The notes under the pieces are model-generated. The model did no database searches and was not told where the DNA came from. It worked only from the letters and a program-made list of their open reading frames with translations. Position numbers and translations under genes: made by a program. Source: Prorocentrum cordatum (taxonomy: Eukaryota > Sar > Dinophyceae > Prorocentrales > Prorocentraceae). From it: a stretch of 64,000 nucleotides of DNA. Shown here piece by piece: positions 62,111 through 64,000 of the stretch. Every line of letters begins with the position of its first letter. Within the stretch, counting starts at the first letter, position 1. The stretch covers positions 429,207-493,206 of the forward strand of contig CAUYUJ010003025.1 in NCBI GenBank assembly GCA_963575745.1, written 5' to 3'.

Positions 62111-62624
62111 GTCTGTGCAGGACTACATATCGAGGCGAGAGACGGAGTACGAGCGGCTCAAGTCACTTTCAACGAATACGACTGTCAGCGAGGACCTACG
62201 GACATACTTTCTACTAAAGCTAGCAAACATCAGCATGCAAGAGCACAAGGCAATCCTTGGCCAATGCAACAACGAGTACATCTGGGACGACGCGACGGCA
62301 GCCATGCTGATACAGCTGGACAGTACAGGCCGAGATGATCGTGGACATGGACGCGACGGAGCCTACCCGGTGGACTACGACGACGAAGAAGAAGAGGCCC
62401 TACTCGGAGACGAATGTGCACCGTGCGACGAGGGCGTCTTCTTGAGTGATGCGGACCACGACGCACTTGCAGCGGACACCGATGAGTTCGAGGGAGCGAT
62501 TGACGACGTGGACCTGGACGAGATCAGCCAGGAGGAGTGCGACACCCTGGCGACGGAGGCTCAACGTCTTGGCTGGAAAGCTGGACGGCGCAACCGCAAG
62601 CCCAACTACAAGCAGGCCCGGTAG
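62100..62624 (+). CDS. gag: Element C gag, C-terminal half
   Basis: Continues the gag domain: DYISRRETEYERLKSLSTNT, RTYFLLKLANISMQEHKAIL and YIWDDATAAMLIQL are the helical region that follows the UBN2 core. Then comes a strongly acidic stretch (DYDDEEEEALLGDE, FEGAIDDVDLDEI), as in related elements. TAG at 62,622-62,624 is followed by CGG, and the same frame stays open for at least 458 more codons, so the stop may be either a mutation or a readthrough point. Confidence 0.65.
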   Translation, partial: NRTESVQDYISRRETEYERLKSLSTNTTVSEDLRTYFLLKLANISMQEHKAILGQCNNEYIWDDATAAMLIQLDSTGRDDRGHGRDGAYPVDYDDEEEEALLGDECAPCDEGVFLSDADHDALAADTDEFEGAIDDVDLDEISQEECDTLATEAQRLGWKAGRRNRKPNYKQAR

Positions 62625-64000
62625 CGGCTTGCTCAGAGCAAGTCGAATCGAGGCTGGAAAGCCAACATCAACAAGCAGGGCTCCATCAAGATGGACAGCA
62701 AGGAGGCCGAGGATAAGCTGAAGCAGATCAAGGCGCGCGCGAAGTCCAACGCGCGCCACAAGAAGGGCCGCTGGAAGGGTGACCCCGAGCGCGAGAAGAC
62801 GAGGTCACCAGCGATTGGATCCAGTACGCTACAACGTGGAGGACGAGGAGGCGGACGTGGGGGACGAGGCTTTCACGGACGACCTGGAGGTTTTCTACGA
62901 CGAGCTGGATTCGCAATGGCGACCGCGGTCAAGCTGCTGATGGCGGACAGCTCGATGGACGCGACCGCCATTCAGATTGTCAACGACCAGCTGGCAAGCA
63001 TAGACGCGGCGATGGATGAGATCACGAGTCTGACGAAGGTGAGGATCGACGCCGAGGAGCAGAACGTGAACCCCTACGCGGTATCAGCAGCAGGAGACCA
63101 GCCGAACTTCCAAGAGAGGATCGACCAGAGCACGAGTGAGTGGCTTGGCCAGGCACACGAGCTACGCGCAGTACCTGAAGAGCATCAAACACAAGAACCT
63201 GACGAGCCCCTGAGCACTGCAGTGGGCTCGGAGGAGAGATCGTGGCCAAGCAGACCGACACCGGGGTCGGGGTCAACAGGATGGACGTGGCCCAGCAGAC
63301 CAAGCACAGACTACCTGGAGGAAGACAGCACAGCGGCCGACCTACAGAAGATACGAGATCGTGCTGAGCAGATCGCAGCGTTGTGGGTTAGCTGCGAGAG
63401 CATGGAAGCGGCCTTCAGGGACTGCATGGAGTTCTGCATGGACTGGGCCCTACATCGTTTCCAGCAGCTCATGCACATCACCATGGAGATGGCGCCGAAC
63501 GGCCTCAGGAATATGGCCCACGATCTCTGCCGAGCAGCCCGGGAGAAGACCTCGGATCCACGGGGCATTGCGCGGAGCACCTGCGAGCGCCTACCGATTG
63601 GAGCACGACCGACATGGTTGTGGACGGAACGCCGAGCTGGAACCAACAACGTCCCAGAGGGCGACCGCGCACCGTCACCAGGGCGGCAGCAGCCTTACGA
63701 GGAGTTGGAAGACATCGAAGCCTACGCAGTACGAAAAGGACTTATTACAGATGGACATGCTGCACTGGACACTGCGTGCCCACGTGGATGTGGAGGTTCA
63801 ATATCACTGGGCGGCTACACAGTGGACGGCAGAGTCACCGCGCGGATGAGAGGATCATCCATGCGCTTCCGAGGCGTGAATGATAGCGCCCCGGTCATGG
63901 CAGAAGGAGAACAAGAGGTGACGGCTGGACTTGCTGGAGCTGACGTGAACCTGCGCTTCCAGAGGTTGCCGAAGTCAAAGACGCCAGCATTGCATCCACC
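62625..64000 (+). CDS. pol: Element C gag-pol continuation with protease (runs off window)
   Basis: In the same frame as the preceding gag half, open without a stop to the right edge. It begins with a basic region (KANINKQGSIKMDSKEAED, KSNARHKKGRWKGDPE) at the place where related elements carry a zinc knuckle ending GHWKGDPEC; here the Cys and His are replaced. Then come a Gly/Arg tract (RGGRGGGRGGRGF), a helical linker (FRDCMEFCMDWALHRFQQ) and GHAALDTACPRGCGG, the aspartic protease start with catalytic Asp at 63,768-63,770. Integrase and RT should follow outside the window. Confidence 0.65.

Larger units (their letters stand above)
61400..64000 (+). mobile_element. Ty1/copia-like retrotransposon C, 5' part
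   Basis: Gag-type sequence with acidic C-terminal region followed by a protease block, LDTACPRGCGG, the typical start of pol in another dinoflagellate copia lineage. The window ends within the protease. Decay is light: one frame change near 62,100 and one TAG at 62,622-62,624. It is therefore the youngest-looking element here. No 5' LTR could be defined; TTTTATATAG at 61,495-61,504 is a possible TATA-like sequence. Confidence 0.75.

Overview
This window looks like nuclear DNA from a dinoflagellate. It is GC-rich, has no bacterial-style operons, and shows no ordinary host gene that I can recognise. It is dominated by retrotransposons whose proteins match the distinctive Ty1/copia-like and DIRS-like families I know from dinoflagellate genomes. 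The assignment rests on recalled family patterns; no database search was possible. Almost every element is decayed: reading frames change by one base and in-frame stops interrupt otherwise continuous coding sequence. Start codons given for fragments are therefore mostly arbitrary.

Layout. (1) 3-607: tail of an accessory ORF, followed by a terminal-repeat (LTR-like) copy at about 745-1080; this is the 3' end of an element lying mostly to the left. (2) About 1,090-14,114: copia element A on the + strand: basic and Ala/Pro-rich gag, a poly-Thr microsatellite, a RING finger, a retropepsin-like protease, two successive methyltransferase-like (MTase-like) domains, integrase, reverse transcriptase and RNase H. 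(3) 14.1-20.7 kb: no recognisable gene; a large GAT/GAG microsatellite, minisatellites and hairpins. (4) About 20,740-59,167: a very large copia element B, with LTR-like copies about 90% alike by eye at both ends. The 5' repeat contains a splice-acceptor-like site and the first codons of gag. Gag with CCCH fingers is followed by protease, integrase, RT and RNase H (40.5-47.2 kb), an MTase-like domain (47.7-48.5 kb), and a chain of unrecognised accessory ORFs (49.3-58.76 kb). (5) Nested inside element B on the - strand (25,767-40,372) is a 14.6-kb DIRS-order element D. It has A1 - ORFs - B1 A2 B2 split direct repeats, two gag-like ORFs, an MTase-like ORF, RT/RNase H and a tyrosine recombinase. 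(6) 59.2-61.4 kb: non-coding and repeat-rich, including a roughly 80-bp tandem array. (7) 61.4-64.0 kb: 5' part of a third copia element C, running off the right edge in its protease.

Three themes tie the window together. Retroelements of different lineages each encode MTase-like domains. Elements A and B each carry their own family of short GC-rich hairpins inside coding sequence, mostly in one fixed codon phase. The terminal repeat of element B carries a 3'-splice-site-like sequence just upstream of gag, which would suit spliced-leader trans-splicing. No tRNA, rRNA or CRISPR array was seen.
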